From JAHDNZ01 sp036721855 (GTDB lineage Bacteria; Bacillota; DTU065), in the NCBI GenBank assembly GCA_036721855.1, contig DAIMKF010000041.1, positions 1 to 14,022 of the forward strand: a stretch of DNA of 14,022 bases. The letters run 5' to 3'. The notes below the pieces were generated by a model. That model searched no databases. It had not been told where the DNA came from and saw only the letters and a list, made by a program, of their open reading frames with translations. This document shows, piece after piece, positions 13,963 to 14,022 of this stretch. Position 1 is the stretch's first letter, and each line of letters begins with the position of its first letter. The translations under genes were made by a program, and so were the position numbers.

Positions 13963-14022
13963 TGGTGAGCCATCGGGGATTCGAACCCCGGGCGCCCGGA
14001 TTAAAAGTCCGGTGCTCTACCG
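13963..14022 (-). tRNA. tRNA-Lys (anticodon TTT), 5' end beyond right edge
   Basis: The 3' sixty nucleotides of a tRNA: end of the D arm (CGGTAGAGC), anticodon stem CCGGA/TCCGG around CTTTTAA (anticodon TTT), T arm with GGGG-TTCGAAT-CCCC, 3' acceptor strand ATGGCTC, discriminator A and encoded CCA. About 16 nt of the 5' end lie outside the window. Confidence 0.95.

Overview
This window reads as chromosomal DNA of a low-to-moderate GC, probably anaerobic member of the Bacillota (Clostridia-like). The evidence is strong GGAGG-type ribosome binding sites, frequent TTG/GTG starts, textbook TTGACA/TATAAT-type promoters, simple hairpin plus U-run terminators, tRNAs with encoded CCA, and a formate-tetrahydrofolate ligase gene typical of folate-dependent one-carbon metabolism in anaerobes. 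No transposase, phage gene, CRISPR array or plasmid function is visible. Almost everything is on the minus strand, so transcription runs from right to left; only the YetF-like gene is on plus.

Layout, left to right. (1) 1-1548: fhs, cut by the left edge. (2) 1690-5308: three genes for exported proteins read in the order metallophosphoesterase with a C-terminal Fn3-like part, a small secreted beta-rich protein, then (after a strong terminator) a DUF4434-type TIM-barrel protein carrying an inserted module. (3) 5312-5632: a gene-free stretch with a 19-nt inverted repeat. (4) 5671-7669: a tightly coupled pair, Gfo/Idh-type oxidoreductase and sugar-phosphate isomerase/epimerase-type TIM barrel, typical of catabolism or epimerisation of a sugar or polyol. 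(5) 7782-8471: divergent DUF421/YetF membrane protein. (6) 8662-9168: stand-alone GyrI-like ligand-binding protein with its own good promoter. (7) 9289-12561: a probable operon of an endonuclease III/MagIII-type DNA glycosylase, a PpaX-like HAD phosphatase, a YkgJ-type cysteine-cluster protein, and a membrane-anchored, apparently degenerate GH9-like protein. (8) 12610-14022: tRNA-Gly(CCC) with its own promoter and terminator, a FabI/FabL-type enoyl-ACP reductase-like SDR preceded by a long palindrome, and a cluster tRNA-Lys(partial)-Glu-Asp-Phe ending in a terminator.

The carbohydrate theme recurs (DUF4434 barrel, beta-sandwich protein, Gfo/Idh plus isomerase, GH9-like protein), but no sugar transporter or sugar regulator lies in the window, so no pathway can be assigned. 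I did not find a clear new multi-gene system. The best leads are the GH9-like protein, which has lost parts of the family's active-site loops but keeps the C-terminal glutamate, the DUF4434 protein with a module inserted in its barrel, the exported trio itself, and the palindromes at 5363-5477 and 13552-13589.
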